Position numbers and translations under genes: made by a program. From assembly GCA_013115135.1 (NCBI GenBank), contig JABANP010000198.1:1-64000 (forward strand): a stretch of DNA of 64,000 nucleotides, read 5' to 3'. Under the pieces are notes generated by a model that ran no database searches, had not been told where the DNA came from, and saw only the letters and a list, made by a program, of their open reading frames with translations. Shown here piece by piece: positions 52,129 to 63,348 of the stretch (positions within the stretch are counted from its first letter, which is position 1; each line of letters opens with the position of its first letter). Origin of the DNA: Perkinsus olseni (taxonomy: Eukaryota; Perkinsozoa; Perkinsida; Perkinsidae).

Positions 52129-52551
52129 GTGGGACTCCCTTCACTCAACTACCATGCGACAGCTATTGCCCCGAGAAGCGAAAACATAGAAGTTCGGGCG
52201 TTCAGTCCCAGGATGGTTGTCGTCCGCGTCTCGATGTTCTCACTGGCTCTCTCTCGTGAACTGCTCCGTGCGATAGAGCTTCACTGTTGTCCGGAGCAAT
52301 TGTGCTGATCACGCGGAAGTGAGTGCTTCAATGTCCTGATGAGCTACATCTTACAATCCACCCGGGAGCGTTGTCTGGCGTTCGAAAGCCGACCGCGATC
52401 ACAGTGCAATCCTAGTCTGCTTTTGAACAGCCTCGCTAGCTGAGGTCCACGTAGTGAAAAGATATCATCAGAAGTCCAGTACCCTATGCGATGGAGCCTG
52501 TTAACTTTCACAACAGTAGCTTCAACAGTTGGAGCGTCCCCAAAAACAGCA
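52129..52551. other. Intergenic, no gene seen
   Basis: Short spacer between the PB1-like gene and the terminal exon of the next minus-strand gene. Confidence 0.4.
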
Positions 52552-53628
52552 TTAATGGCCTATTGCTACCGAACTCGCGTGGGGCCGTTCCAACAGGTGT
52601 TCTCTCACGTCCACCAGTTCGTCAGCCGGTGGTGTGTCTCTCGAGTAGATCATTGTCATGAACTCGGTGGTGATGCACTCCGCAAGCCAGGCACTATCCG
52701 GCAAAAAGTCGCTCTCAATCATGGAGTACCTTATAGGAGTGTCGCTGAGTGGGTGTATTTCCCCTTATCATTCGAAGTTTGCGTACTCTCTCGACTTTCG
52801 CAGCTGTTCACCGCTGTTCACGGCTGTTTTCATTTTTTGCCGCTGGAGGGAGAAGCCTGCCTTCATCCCTCTACTACGAAACTCTTAGAACTCACTTGCA
52901 TGTGCATATTCACTGCGGTTTCAGCTTCGCAGTAGCTTCGACCCATTATCCACTCGTAGAAAACAACAGCTTAGTTTAAGTATACAAAATAATGAGCACG
53001 ACATGAAGCAGGGTTAGGAGAGAGCGATAAAGCTCTCCACGTTGACGATAAGCTACGGGTTCTGTGGACGATGCTGCCGAAGTACAGCAGACGCAGACCG
53101 CAGAAAGAGGCGCACGCCAAAATCTTCCGTCAAGGGAGGGATGTCTTGCCCCGTTATTTCTTCTAGAGTATCCAGCTCGTCAATCAACTGCGATATAACT
53201 ATCACGCATTTCTCTGTGTCGTCTGGGTCCGTGCCGTACTCGAGGCTGTTGATGCACTCATCAGGGGTGTCGAGCAGTCCCGCTGCTTCGAGCTTCTTAC
53301 CAAATTTTTCGCAACTCTCAGATCTCCAACGCAAACGAACAGTGTGAACATTGAGGTTGCTCACGAAGGGGTACTCTCGGACGTAATAGGGCAACACGAC
53401 TTGTATGACCCCAAAGTCGAGCCCTTGGAAAAGTATATGGACCTCATCCACGCCACTCGAGTTTGTGAATCTTACAGCCACGCTTTGATTCTGCGACCTT
53501 ACAGCGAAAACTCGACCGGAGAGAGAGGGAGAGTCGGCGTCGTTCCTTGGTTGCAACAATGGCTGGCCGCTTGACGGCAGCACCCCCAGGAGCAGTGGCA
53601 GGGCAACGATGCTGATGGTGGCAGCCAT
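52552..53628 (-). CDS. Novel secreted protein, two exons
   Basis: Exon 1 (53628-53057) and exon 2 (52744-52552) join in phase through a GT-AG intron of 312 nt to give 254 residues. The protein starts with a clear signal peptide (MAATISIVALPLLLGVLPSS) and has N-glycosylation sequons (NQS, NSS). Exon 1 continues VAVRFTNSSGVDEVHILFQG, VLPYYVREYPFVSNLNVHTV, RLRWRSESCEKFGKKLEAAG. Exon 2 adds DTPIRYSMIESDFLPDSAW, CITTEFMTMIYSRDTPPAD and ends AIGH. If unspliced, exon 1 would end at a TAG 4 bp past the donor, giving 191 residues. I do not recognise the family. Confidence 0.55.
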
Positions 53629-54614
53629 TCACAGAGGACAGAATTCTTCAGGAAAATGGGGATGTGCTCTGTGGTGCCTTAAGATGAACCGTTTATAGAC
53701 TCGTACAACGAAGAGCTGCAAGCCAGGCGATACCGCATCATGCGTTTGCCATCAAGCCGAGACGGGACATCGAATCGCACGGGAATTCCGTATGTCGAGC
53801 GATGCAGGCCGGTCACGGGTCCGCCGCCACCGCTGGCTCTGAGAGCGTAGGGCGGCACCGGCGAGCTCGGAGGGGAAAGACCTTCTGTACGAAATCGGGA
53901 CGACGATTCGACAATACGTAGCCTAAGGCAACTGCTAGCATTAGCTTATACAAGAGCAACGCGACCGGCCACTACACTGAGACCACTGGTCTGAGCCTCT
54001 CAGACCCGTACATGGTTCAAGTTAGCAGCGAGCACGCTCGAGAGTAGCATGGTCCCTTCTGTGGCCTTCTTTTCGTAGTGGAATTGCGCTTGCTCTGTGC
54101 CAGTATTCGCTCCCGAGTCAAATGCTGATCTCGCCGCAGACTATCCTCAACGTCTGCTTGTGCAAGTATTTCCAATGGCGAGCCAAAGCAACTGCAACAA
54201 TGGTGTGAAGAAAGAGCTTCTCGGTTCCTTACACAAGATATTGTGTTTCCCTAGTTAAAACGGCGTTTGCGTCAAACTTACACACACCAGATGGTGATCG
54301 AGCGTCGCTCGACGAGCGAACTCACACCGGCGCACACAGTATGGACGTCGCCCGAAAAGGGCTTGTTGGTGTTGTTTCTCATGGAGAACGGGAAGTCAAG
54401 ATACGTCGAAAGGTTTATCATAAGTTCTCCTCGGGGGTATTAAGTATTGGCTGTGCACGTCTGCACAAGAGGATCAGCGCATAAGAGTAACAGCGGCACA
54501 CCTCTCGAGTCTTCGTGTCCCCGCGTCACGACGCTTTGTGGGTGCATCATGCAGTAAAGAGGGTATGCTCTACTGCTACATAGACCTCTAGCGCTATGAT
54601 GCTCCGTGCGCACC
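53629..54614. other. Intergenic, no gene seen
   Basis: No supported gene or repeat that I can assign. Confidence 0.4.
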
Positions 54615-54852
54615 TGCACTATAACTCAGTACAGTGTGGCTATTTGAGACGGGGCTCAAAGAAAGGTGAAACCAGACTCGGGAGGAGTTCGGGAAAACTG
54701 ATCTAGTTGTTGGATTAATGGTGAACGTATGTTCCATAGCATGACGAGGAACGCACGTGTTTGCTGGGACGAACGTACGTACCACGAGCAAAGGCGCACA
54801 AAGAGCAAGGTAGGTACGTAGCAGCAATGAAGGTAGTTGTCACTATAGTGCA
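54615..54852 (+). mobile_element. R1 element, best-preserved copy
   Basis: A 238-bp unit with inverted ends TGCACTATA at 54615 and TATAGTGCA ending at 54852, flanked by CACC on both sides (a possible 4-bp target duplication). It contains the core GAGACGGGGCTCAAAG and GCATGACGAGGAACGCACG. It encodes nothing. Inverted ends, small size, several copies and a target duplication fit a MITE-type DNA element. Confidence 0.75.
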
Positions 54853-55014
54853 CACCATATCGCCTCAGCTGACAAGCCCCTGCGCTGCGTGATCGAGATG
54901 ATAGCTATGCACTCGCGTATGACCGACGGCCACTCCACCCAGGCCTTGCTCCTCATGTTGCATTCGGTTGTAGAATACAATCCTACTTCCATGCTCACTC
55001 TCCTAGTCTTGTGA

Positions 55015-55060
55015 GGGACTGTGTACAGCCGATGGCTGTCCCTTACAGATTATCATTAAT
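55015..55060 (+). promoter_or_regulatory. Conserved upstream cassette of mini-protein E
   Basis: GGGACTGTGTACAGCCGATG, GCTGTCCCTTACAG and the leader ATTATCATTAAT before the ATG. It is the most diverged of the functional cassettes, but the acceptor and leader are intact. Confidence 0.5.
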
Positions 55061-55255
55061 ATGGTTCAGACCCACCTCTCCCTAATGGCTATCATCTGCT
55101 TCGCCGTGCTATCTCGCACCGCGCAGTGCGATGGCCACCTGCGTGCTCTAGCTGGTCCATATAGTTGTCCTACGAGCTACTGCAGCGGCCCATGCCCCTT
55201 GGGTCAATATTGCCAGCTTCAATGGTACGGTGAATGTCACTGCGTTGACCTCTAG
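55061..55255 (+). CDS. Secreted six-cysteine mini-protein E
   Basis: A 64-residue single-exon gene, the most diverged member. The signal peptide MVQTHLSLMAIICFAVLS is followed by QCDGHLRALAG and a tail with six cysteines spaced C-x4-C-x3-C-x5-C-x7-C-x-C (CPTSYCSGPCPLGQYC, then CHC). One loop is one residue longer, the next is one longer and the fourth one shorter, so the disulfide frame is kept while loop sizes drift. It is 14 kb from gene A on the opposite strand. The ATG directly follows the family leader. Confidence 0.75.
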   Translation: MVQTHLSLMAIICFAVLSRTAQCDGHLRALAGPYSCPTSYCSGPCPLGQYCQLQWYGECHCVDL

Positions 55256-55753
55256 CCGTAACTTGTCACAAGGTCGGAAGACTGAACGCGCGCGCATCAG
55301 CGTGGATTCTCCTAAATCCCTCATTCTAGGCTTAGGAATCGAATAAAACACCGCAAACATACCGTCACCAATATTAACAGCCGATCGTGTTGTAGCTGAT
55401 TTGTTGAATAAAGCTGATACCCGACGGACCCTCATTTTTAAATCACCGTGGCATTGAGTTCTGCAGTAGGGCGAGCTCCCAAGCATCGTAAGGGACACTG
55501 TGTGTCCCTGTGGACTCTTGCCACTGTCAAGCACTTGGATTGTTGATAGCGTTCACTTGCCAGCACAGTTCGAGCTGTGTGGCGTCCAGAATCAGTCGAG
55601 GTCTCAACAGCAGCGGTGGTCCGCGTCAACATTGACTGAATATCTCGTCAACGCTTCCATTTCAAGCCAAGGGAGAGTCCCCGCACAGCCGCGACGGCCC
55701 CCTACTGACAACTAAACACCGTCAAGTTCCAGACAGAACGTTCGACAGTATGT
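55256..55753. other. Intergenic, no gene seen
   Basis: Spacer between mini-protein E and the 3' end of the SET/MYND gene. No supported features. Confidence 0.4.
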
Positions 55754-57020
55754 TCAAGCCTTTCTGGCCTTCTTGCTGCATCGCTCACACTGACACTCAA
55801 AGCCATAAGCAGCAAGTTGCTTCTGCCTTTCCTCGGTGGACTCCTCCTCGACGTCACAATAGCTGATCGTCAGCTCTACACCAGCAGCGATCGCAGCCGA
55901 CTCTGATACGTTCGCCACCAACGTCACTCCATCACCGGAGAACTCTGTCTCTAGGTTGGGTCGGCAAGAGTGGTTCACACAAGCTAGAAGGGGGAAGACC
56001 GCCCAGCCTCGGTAGTGCGGACACAACGTCCGACTGTCAACGACAACACCCTCGCCCAAATCCACTTGGACAAAATCGTCGCCGTCGTCCTCGTCGTCTG
56101 CAGCCTCGGGCTTGGCCTTCTGCACGAGAGCCCGTAAAGTGGTGAGGTCGGCGTCCGTCTGGGAGATGGCCAGAAGATACTCCGTCAGAGGGTTCGGGTA
56201 GGTGACCATGATGGCGTTGCGACAGAGCTTGCCCACCAGGCCGTTCAGTCCTTTGAAAGTGCCCAACTTCTTCGTCTCGTCGTCCGCCTTGTCCACTAAC
56301 CCTGCCATCGCCTTCGAGCCCTTCTCGAGCGTATTTTTGCAGTCCTCGATGAAGGTCGCAGCTTCTTTCTCGTCTTCAGGTATATCGACACACTCCCAGT
56401 AGCTCTGGTCACCACCACACAATCTCCTCACACCTTCCCTCAGCCCATCATCAGCACCGGAGAATCCTAGGATGACCTTTGCCGCCAACAAAAGATACTC
56501 CATATCGCCCTCCTTCGCCACCTGCCGGACCCTGCTACCAGCCCTCGCTCTCCCATAACGGACGATGTACATTTTCAAACCCACCACGGCAATGTTGGGA
56601 ACAGAAAAACAGCACCTCTCCGTCGGCTTGCCAAAGACACGGCGTCTCATCAGTCAGCCTAGCTGCCTCCCCGGGGACTTTCGGTAGCTCCGGAATGAAG
56701 AGAAGCTCGTGGATCATCTCCTCATCGCCGTCGTTGAAGACCTTCGCCATCTCACTGCTGCTCACCATGCCCAGCCCATACTTCAACTGCAGCTGCAGCG
56801 ACCCCAAAAACCGGCCGCAAGTCTCACAGACGCAGAGAGGGCGATCGAAGGCCCGTACCAAGGCACCGAGGAGGGGTCGTTCGGCCCAGAGTGTTTCACC
56901 GGCCTCTAGGGGCTCTGTGGCGTACAGGCCCATGCCGCGATCATCGCTGTGCTCAGCCTTAACGTGAAGGTCCTCGCTTCCGATGCTCGTGATGAGGTCA
57001 GTGTAATAGGAGTTTGACAT
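55754..57020 (-). CDS. SET and MYND domain (SMYD-like) methyltransferase
   Basis: Exon 1 (57020-56581) and exon 2 (56531-55754) join across a 49-nt GT-AG intron to give 405 residues. The SMYD layout is complete. The N-terminal SET part is SDDRGMGLYATEPLEAGETL with WAERPLLGAL. MYND zinc-finger cysteines follow (LCVCETCGRF, then FFCSQHC). After a helical insert, the catalytic SET core reads CVNHSCRPN with Asn-His-Ser-Cys at 333-336 and LTISYCD around 368-373. The post-SET cysteines are FECQCERC (393-398). SMYD enzymes methylate lysines on histones or cytosolic proteins such as chaperones; the substrate is unknown here. An acidic loop EAADDEDDGDDF sits before the core. The start is ATG 57020; two non-ATG codons upstream are in frame. 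Confidence 0.82.
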
Positions 57021-57863
57021 AAACACGGACCTTCAAGACTAATCCCGATACTCGCGAACGCCTTTTCAACAGGCTAAACTGATCCCCTACAGAAAGGTAC
57101 GTCGGTGGAGCTAGTCTAACTGAGCCGCACTCTCAGCGTTGGACGCACACGCACACTCGCGAACGCAAAAAAGGAGGGAATCATGAAACACGCGGCCATT
57201 GATCATACAGAAACACCATCACTCGACTTTTTGCATCCTCTCCACCTCCGGCGTGCCAGCATGATTGAAGATGCCCGGCCTGAGGAGAGGAGTATCCGAG
57301 GTTGACGCGAGGCAGAGGTGCTCACCAGAAGCCTGAGTATCGGAATCTGGGCTTAGCCTCGGCGGGGAAGAAATCCGATGCCACCAGCTGTCTGAGGGAC
57401 AACAACACAAGGCAGGAGATGAGACTCCAATCTTCAGTGGGCGTGAAGGCCTGTGGATGCGGTCACGGTGTAAAGGAGCTGATACGTTCATAATGGTACT
57501 GGCACGTAGTTGGAAAAACCATCCCGAGAATTAGTGACATGCTCGGCCACTTAGAAAGGCAACTTCCCCTTACCGTCTCTCGTAGTGTTGATGTCTAATT
57601 CTGTAACGCCATCTGTGGTCGTAGCGGAAGGTCAACACTCGACGCCGATGGACTGTTCGCCTGGGGAAGAAAAACATAACAGCATCGCTCCGCTGAGGAG
57701 GTGACCTACCAAGTAGTCTTTTTCTTAGGGGCAGCCAAGTCACGAGTATTGAGAAGGATACGACCCAGCGAGAACATCGGCGGGGAGAAGGCTGGGAGCT
57801 ATCGAGAGGTCCCGGGTTCGACCCCTGCATACAACACAACATTTTTCATGAACAAAACGATTC
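57021..57863. other. Intergenic with a tRNA-like remnant
   Basis: No supported gene. GAGGTCCCGGGTTCGACCCC at about 57805 is a tRNA B-box/T-arm-like sequence sharing its first 16 bases with the one in a YJU2 intron (40143). It lies about 30 bp past the cyclin H stop codon. Confidence 0.5.
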
Positions 57864-59569
57864 TCAACTCGCAGGTTCGTCCTCGTCACCGCTGATACTG
57901 GGGCAAACAGAGGAAGCATCGGGCGAGGACAGAACAGAGGGCGCTGGAGGGGGCGCCGTTTCTTTCTTCGATTTCTTCGCCTTCTTGCTCCCTCCCTCTT
58001 TGCTCTTGCTACTTTTCCTCTTCGACCCTTTCCTTGAACTTGCCTGTCCGCAGCAACGTGAGGGCGAACCCAGTCGTGCCGATTCTTACTCGGGACTCGT
58101 CGCCGGCCAGCGTGCGGAGGCGAGTGCGCTCAAACTTCTGTCGATATTTAACCAATTGCATCATCAAAGTCGGGTCGAACATCATCGAATCCGATCGATT
58201 CCGTTCGAAGTCGGTGAACAGGATGGTGATCTGAGAGTTAAAATGGAACGTTCGATGTAGGCCTGGCTACTTACTTCGTTCAAGGTCTTTTCCAACTCAT
58301 CCGCGCTAGAGCCTTCCTCTGCTCCCATGTCCGCAATAATCTTGGACACAACCTCGAGACCATCCCTCGTGGTCGAGTCCGACACAATTGTGGGCCAAAC
58401 GCTTCCAACGGAGCAGGCGGCCAGGGTTCCAGGCGGGAACGCCGCAACGGCATCGCAATACCTGCAGGAAAGCGAAAAGTGAATATGTGGAACAGATGCG
58501 GGGCCCCTGAAGCATCCATCCAAGGGAGGCCATGCCCTTACGGCCATTTTGAAGTTAGCAGCTCCGATGCATGCCGGAAAATGCGCTCCGCCGTTGGCCG
58601 ATCCAGATGGTTGCCAGACACGAGTCGACGGCAGAGGAGCAAGAGAGGAGGCCAAGGCTGGTCGACAACTAAATCGTAATTCAAGCCGCTGAGGAGGTCC
58701 AGCTCAACCTGACAGAAAAGATCAGCTTCAGGAGCTCATAGGGTCTCATGAAAACATCACCTCGGCGAGAATCTTCGGGTCGACCACGTATTTACTTCCA
58801 CTGGAATCGGCCCCTTCAGGCATGAGCATCAGTCCGCGTACGTCAGTGTCGTGAAACTCCTCAGTCTTGCAGGCGAGAGATACGCAGCAGAATATCACGA
58901 CCAAAGGGTCAAACTCCAACACTGAGTGGCTGAGAAAAGTGGAACTACACGTTTACCTCCCCTAGTGAGCTATCAGTGACATCGTGTCCGAGTGGTTAAG
59001 GAGTTGGACTTGAAATCCAATGGGCTCAGCCCGCGCAGGTTCGAATCCTGCTGATGTCGTATTACCGCGTGAAAAATCTTCGAAAGAACAAATTCGCTGA
59101 GAAGATGACTTCCGGTTCAATCCGTGTCCGGAATGACGGAGCTGTCATATTAAGATGCTGTTTCCGCAGTAGATCCGCAACGTGATCCAGAACCTACAGC
59201 AGACATGCCCAGCCGCAGCGGGTGAGAGCTAAAGCACTGACGTAAGTCTCATGAATGGGCTCGAGTAGGACTCCACCTTGCGCATCGGCCGACTTCTTCT
59301 TAGACTGAGGTACAAACAACTACCAAAGACCGACCACACTTACATCAGCCTCCTCGCCAACAGCTGATCGTCCAGCAGCTCTGCAGCATTCCCCCACCTA
59401 CACTAGACTGCGACTTCACAATCACTGCAGTTGCGCGTTGATTCGCCGCCGCTCTCTTCGCCCTCAACTCATCCACAGGCATCGGGAAGTGCAACACCTC
59501 GTGATGATGGTGATGGACATGATGATGCTCATGAGCTGCCTCCCCCTCTGGTGGGGGCGAGCTAGCCAT
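57864..59569 (-). CDS. CCNH: Cyclin H-like, eight exons
   Basis: Regulatory cyclin of the CDK-activating kinase and TFIIH. Exons: 59569-59404, 59276-59242, 59193-59066, 58929-58761, 58708-58542, 58461-58275, 58230-58090, 58043-57864, all GT-AG and in phase, giving 390 residues. The cyclin-H N-terminal block reads LHFPMPVDELRAKRAAANQR, then VLLEPIHETY. The first cyclin fold contains VIFSANLFFRRFFTR and VIFCCVSLACKTEEF. LLSGLNYDLVVDQPWPPLLL and YCDAVAAFPPGTLAACSVGS belong to the second fold. The C-terminal tail is basic then acidic (KGSKRKSSKSKEGGSKKAKK, then SGDEDEPAS). The N-terminus has an unusual histidine run (HEHHHVHHHHHE). The intron 59065-58930 holds a tRNA gene on the other strand. Cyclin C or L relatives are less likely because of the N-terminal block. 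Confidence 0.83.
58978..59059 (+). tRNA. tRNA-Ser (anticodon TGA)
   Basis: An 82-nt class II tRNA. The acceptor stem GACATCG pairs with TGATGTC (one G-T), with discriminator G. The D arm is TCCGAGTGGTTAAGGAG. The anticodon stem-loop is TTGGA-CTTGAAA-TCCAA with anticodon TGA (reads UCA). A long variable arm (GGGCTCAGCCC) is typical of serine, and the T arm is GCAGGTTCGAATCCTGC. There is no intron and CCA is not encoded. It lies entirely inside a 136-nt intron of cyclin H, on the opposite strand. Confidence 0.95.
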
Positions 59570-59690
59570 TGCACAACAACTAACCGCCTACTCCGTGATA
59601 CAGCACGGACAACGACCTCGTTGTCTTTTGCCTCCACACCTCCAACTGAACTCAATTCAGCAATGCTTAGAAACACATCTTCTTAACACG

Positions 59691-62600
59691 TTAATCGTCG
59701 GAGTCCTCCTCCGCCGCCGGAGCGTCCACATCCATCATCCCTCGCAACGTCGACGCGAACTCATCCACGTTGTCGGCCTCCAGAGCGCCGTTCGAGTTCA
59801 CTGAGCCACCGAACTGCCATAAAAGCCCGACATGAAGAACCTCACCTATGCATTGGTCGAGGCCGCCCGTGGTCTTCAATTTCCGTAACTCCGACAAGCA
59901 ACGAGTAACTGGGGACAATGATCGAACGAATAACATTGCACCACCCTTGAACAGCTTCTCCCCAACCACCTTGACGACGACAGCCAGGACCCATCAACTG
60001 AAGGGAGGTCTCCACGGACATCACATGGGCATCATCATCGAGGCCAAGATACTGTCGAGGGAAATGATCGGGCAGCGTGACCTGATACAGACGCAGTTCA
60101 TATCCTGCAACACCGGCAGAAAAACTAATCTATCTACCGTGGTTTACACAAACCAGTTTGAGTTGGTAAACATAATAGGTTCACCAAGTGTTTTATATTC
60201 ATTATGAAGTTCAATCAAGCATTCCCCTCATTGAAGGATGTGCCTTCATTCATACAAAGCCCCTGACTTGTGCGAATTTTCCACGACTGATCCCCCTTCT
60301 CTGTGCATTCCTACGCTCAACCACTCAATAAAGAAACTCCTTACGATCGACTATTCCCTCAAAAGTTGTCTTTTATCGCTCATTCCCAACCGTGGTAAGA
60401 CCTTCCTACCGCATCAGCCGTGTATCTCCACTGCCCTTCACCACCACCAAGTACACCCCAATCCGCCAGACAACTTCGGCCCCGCAGTGCCGTCTTGTAG
60501 CTCGACTCTTCATTCTTAGTGTATTGGGAGTACGCTAGTGCAGCGAGGGAGAGAGCTACAGGCGCGGATCGCCTGACAATGAGCAGCTTCCCTCAGCCGT
60601 GATAAGGCCAACATCATCGATAACAACGACACTCTCGGCGAATTCATTTTACAGACTACCTATCGGAGCGCTACTCTCCGTTCCCAACAAACGTACCTAA
60701 ACTCATCGCTCTTCAAAAGAGATCGGCGCTAGTCTGACTATGCTGTCTTCGGCGTCAGAAAACTTACTCACACACTATCGTCACATTACTGCAAGTTCAA
60801 CGACCACATCCTTTTAAAAAAATCGATGAATAAATCGCAGAACGCTTAGAAATTGAAACGACCGGGTCGCGGTAGCCGGCACATTCAAATCGAAGCCAAT
60901 TCGCGACGACCAAGTCCAACCATCCCCCCTCAGCTGAGAAGCGAAGAGACGGATAGCAAATTCAAGAAAGCTCATCAACTGTGGAAGGGCAAGGCCTCTC
61001 CTACCGGTAAAGCCCCTCATTGTCGAGGATGGACCCGAAGGGCTGCGATGAAGGGAGGCATCCAAGCACATGGAGAGGGCTGCTCTCAGTGGGCAAGCAT
61101 CGGCTGATAGAGTAGGCGAAATTGAGGCCTACTCAGACGTGATCCGTGGGAAATGTGGTATGAAATGTTATTACACCAATGTGTAGCCTCAGTGCCCTTC
61201 CCGAAAGTCTCTATTGGTAGTAAAATGACATCTTTCTTCGGTGCCTCCTCTGCCAACCATTCAAATGCCGTCGTGCAGAGACCCGTAAAGGAAGTAGACA
61301 CGTCATAAAGTATCTGAAAAGACCCATTAGTAATAACAGCGTTCATCCTCCCGGAATTCCAAATTTGCCATGACGATCAGAAGGGATCTGCAGCTATTAC
61401 TACTGCTACCAAGACACGCGATATCGTAAACCGACTCTCAGAACATTAACGCCCTCGTTTCCTACGACCGAACGAACAGGTTCACTAACACTACAGAGTT
61501 CATCTAATATCAACTTTACTTGTCCATTTCATAACAACCGAGACGATGCTTCAAGGTTGCTTCGCGAAGGGACGCTCTTCATTCCCGCGCGCCACGAAAT
61601 CCCCTGATCAGCGTTGGCAATGAACCTACCTGCACAGTACCCAAACGATCGCATCCTTCCAGTAGCCTCCGCAAGGACGTCTCCGACCAATCAGTATGCG
61701 GCGAATAATAATAAGCATCCTCTTTAGTACCATAATCGCCGGGGGTAAAATGAGTATCTTTCAACCTCAAGATGAACCATAGTACGCTAAAAGCATATCT
61801 TTCAGAATTCCGATCATAGCAAGCCGCGCCCACGTTCACAACAATAGCATCACTCAAACGCCACGATTCGGTTCAAACCTTCATGAGTACATTCAGGAAT
61901 ATAAAAGCGCCGCCGAGAGAAGCAGCCTTTTCATGTCGAAGAGACGTAATCCACAATGACAAAGCACGCAGGGAGGCCCACTAAGTTTTTTAACGATATA
62001 CTCATGAAGAGCATGGATGGGGTGATGAGTGTAATATCATGTGAAACTCATAACTAATGAAAATCTAATTCATTCTTCTGGTGGACGTCTAGGTAGCATC
62101 ACTACCTGCCTACTGATTACTATTAATTACCATTCAACAATACGTCACTAAGTGAGGACAGCGAACGCGACTCACTTCGAAAAAATAATTCCTATTTTCA
62201 CAACGACGAGGTCCCATAATGTCGCACTATTTCCTTTCACAGTCGATAGTAACCTCGCCGAACCGAAGGCGGAGCGTACGGAACCAAAAACATGGGAACC
62301 AAAAAACGAACGATCAATAGTTGTGATCTACAGGCTACCACTCATAAGCTTTGCGAGCGAAATTCCCAGCGCACAGTCCATCAAAATCCCCTTCCTATTA
62401 CAGCAATTCTCCAGAGGGGTACTCATGTAGTTGGTCCAATACATGTCCCCTCCTCCATCAGCATCATCCCTCCGATACACCTGCACCCTCGATGCTTGCT
62501 CATCGTAAACTCGACTGAACTCATCGGATTCCAACTCGGGGTTCCCTTGACGCGACATGGCGGGTCCTGCATGATGATCGATATGAAAACTTTATGCCGT

Positions 62601-63348
62601 GCTTCGAGAATGGTATAATAATTTTTAAAATAATTCACGACCAGACGAAGCCGGTTCACCATGCGCTCTTAGATCGGAAAAATTACCGGAAGTCTACGAA
62701 AAAAAGCGACCAAAATTTCCGTAGCCTCCGGCAGAATCATATCTAATGCTCGCCCGAGTAATAGATAGTCACCGGTTGCAAATCCGAGATGGATCATATA
62801 TTTGAAATAAGGTAAGATTTAGCGGCGAAACCGCCGATCGGTGCGGCAGAATTTGAACGGTAATGCACATTCAACCATACCTCAGAAGGAGCTCGCAAGT
62901 GAAATCGGAACATGGCATAGCGTTTTTTCCTCCCACAGCTCTTGGCAGAATTATCAGATATCAGTCTGATATCATATTGATTTTGAGACTAAGATTTATA
63001 TCTGAACTCCACACGGAAGGCGTCCTCAAGAGGGCGACTTCCTATGGTAGGACTGACTTTATCGCCCCCCCCCTTCGGTACAGAAGACGGGCCATGAAAG
63101 ATGACGATGTACTTTACAATTTCTATAGAACGCATCGTCATGACCAGCCATTCCCAGCTACTACCAAGCGCCCTGTTGAAGTCGCATATAAAGACTCGAG
63201 GCCGATCAATCGACCTGTACTGCGGTTCCACAGCCTCCTTATCATCAGATCTCTCTAGGATATTCCAATACTGGGCACCCACATGATTCGACGCCCGGCC
63301 GAATTGCAATGTTATCATCTGCGACCGACTCTCTCGCTCTTTGGACAT
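59691..63348 (-). CDS. MSTO1: Misato/DML1-like protein, multi-exon
   Basis: A tubulin-like protein for mitochondrial distribution. The gene span is supported but not every exon. N-terminal exon from ATG 63348: SRSQMITLQFGRASNHVGAQ, YWNIL, then PRVFICDFNRALG up to a GT at about 63188. A middle exon near 62560-62390 reads ADGGGDMYWTNYMSTPLE. An exon ending at 61630 reads SETSLRRLLEGCDRLGTVQ and splices in phase to 61313, ILYDVSTSFTGLCTTAFEWL. Near 60110-60030 is GYELRLYQVTLPDHFPRQYL. The last exon reads VTRCLSELRKLKTTGGLDQC and ALEADNVDEFASTLRGMMDV, and ends in an acidic tail at TAA 59691. The exons between 61313 and 60110 and around 62900 are not resolved. ATG 63318 is an alternative start closer to the usual family N-terminus. 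Confidence 0.65.

Noticed and set aside
52486..52935. A 149-codon plus-strand ORF with a signal-like start
   Set aside because: The opposite strand carries the second exon of the 52552-53628 gene with canonical splice signals and better protein character.
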